Positions 63,101 to 64,000 of a DNA stretch of 64,000 nucleotides are shown here, one piece after another. The position numbers and the translations under genes were made by a program. The notes beneath the pieces are model-generated. The model was not told the DNA's origin and ran no database searches. It was given only the letters and a program-made list of their open reading frames with translations. The first letter of the stretch is position 1. Each line of letters opens with the position of its first letter. Source of the stretch: Anseranas semipalmata (taxonomy: Eukaryota > Chordata > Aves > Anseriformes > Anseranatidae); NCBI GenBank assembly GCA_013399115.1, contig VXAA01003384.1, positions 124,001-188,000 of the forward strand, given 5' to 3'.

Positions 63101-64000
63101 GTATAGACATTTTCACAGTTTTACTTTATCAAAGAAGCCAAGTGTTCCATTGATGTTTCCCTAAAGAAAGGCTTTTGTGTGAGACACAGTTATAAACATC
63201 TGAAAAATCTATTTTCCAAGCCTTGCACGTGAATGGTTTATGAAAAATTACTTTTCATTCTAAAGCTCATTTCCATCAAACCATCCCTCACTACTAATTC
63301 ATACAGGCAAAATACTATAAATTCAAAATCAGTGTATTTAAAAGTAATTAATAATAATCTAATATTAATCTAATAATAATAATCTAATAATAACCTAACA
63401 ATCCAGCTATATTAAATTTTGTTCACATCACTTTCTCCTTTATTTTTTTACATACTTCAGCTTAAAAGTAAATGTAGTAACATCTTTCTACATGAAAAGG
63501 GACTATTGCCGTGAGATCTTCCTTGTGCAGGATATATCAGGTTGTAAAGCGTTGGCAATAATACTTGTAAAACATAGTATTCATATATATTGCAGAAAGA
63601 AAAACAGTTATTGAAAGTGCACAATTTATTCTCATCCCTTTTGATACTTTGGCTAATTATTAACTCCTTGCTCAGTAAATCATTGCACTTTCATACAATT
63701 CAGCCTCTTTGCTTCACCTGTGTGAAACAAAATAACTCTATTCCTCTTTAGTGGGAACAAAGTAAGACAAATGCTATCTATCTTCTCAGTACACCCCAAA
63801 GCCATTCTACCATCAGGTATATGTGTTGCTTAAGCCACCCTCATCTCCCTAATTCAACCAGTCTGACAAACCTCCTGTGAGGTTTTCCAATCTCATCTAT
63901 TAACATCTATTATTTTTTCCTGAAACTTTTGCCTAGTGTCCCTAGTTTTGCCCTAGTTCCTTCCAGGCTCTGTCTGGGGTCTGTGCTGGCTTCTAAATCA
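63101..64000 (+). other. ITIH3: ITIH3 intron at the right edge
   Basis: Follows the donor GTATAG at 63101. It contains an AT-rich TAATAATAATC repeat at about 63346-63400. No further exon seen before the window ends. Confidence 0.7.

Noticed and set aside
1..64000. CRISPR arrays, bacterial operons, endogenous retroviral genes, tRNA or rRNA genes
   Set aside because: None seen: no regularly spaced repeats, no gag/pol-like frames, no tRNA-like arms or rRNA segments. The window is ordinary vertebrate gene-rich DNA.

Overview
The window is vertebrate nuclear DNA, most probably from a bird. The genes have many exons with GT-AG introns, the introns are short for a vertebrate, and recognisable interspersed repeats are few. 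The two old ones I can place are CR1 LINE 3' ends, the typical retroposon of birds and other sauropsids. Three CpG-rich islands mark promoters. There is no sign of bacterial or phage sequence.

The gene order is that of the human 3p21.1 block, PBRM1 - GNL3 - GLT8D1 - SPCS1 - NEK4 - ITIH. From left to right: the 5' part of PBRM1 on the minus strand (coding exons 2092-8688, running off the left edge); a CpG-rich divergent promoter region with a CR1 fragment and an 822-base assembly gap (11486-12307); GNL3 on the plus strand (12493-20554, first coding exon lost in the gap); a convergent 3' region; GLT8D1, complete on the minus strand (23046-28339); a GC-rich, tandemly repeated head-to-head promoter with a 23-base gap; SPCS1 on the plus strand (29209-31053); a second convergent 3' region; NEK4, complete on the minus strand in 16 coding exons (32620-48364); then ITIH3 on the plus strand (49846-63100 and beyond the right edge). 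The genes thus alternate as divergent and convergent pairs.

Four box C/D snoRNAs lie in GNL3 introns: three SNORD19-type copies with the same guide for 18S rRNA, and one SNORD69 with a guide for 28S rRNA. GNL3 (nucleostemin) acts in the nucleolus, so protein and intronic RNAs all serve ribosome production. The other genes are housekeeping or secretory: PBRM1 (PBAF chromatin remodelling), GLT8D1 (Golgi glycosyltransferase), SPCS1 (signal peptidase), NEK4 (kinase). ITIH3 is a secreted plasma protein whose start has a liver-type promoter arrangement (HNF1-like, FOX-like and TATA-like elements) and no CpG island.

I found no wholly new system. The points most worth checking are the snoRNA set, the odd end of SPCS1 exon 1, the GC-repeat open frame fused in frame to SPCS1, and the absence of ITIH1 between NEK4 and ITIH3.
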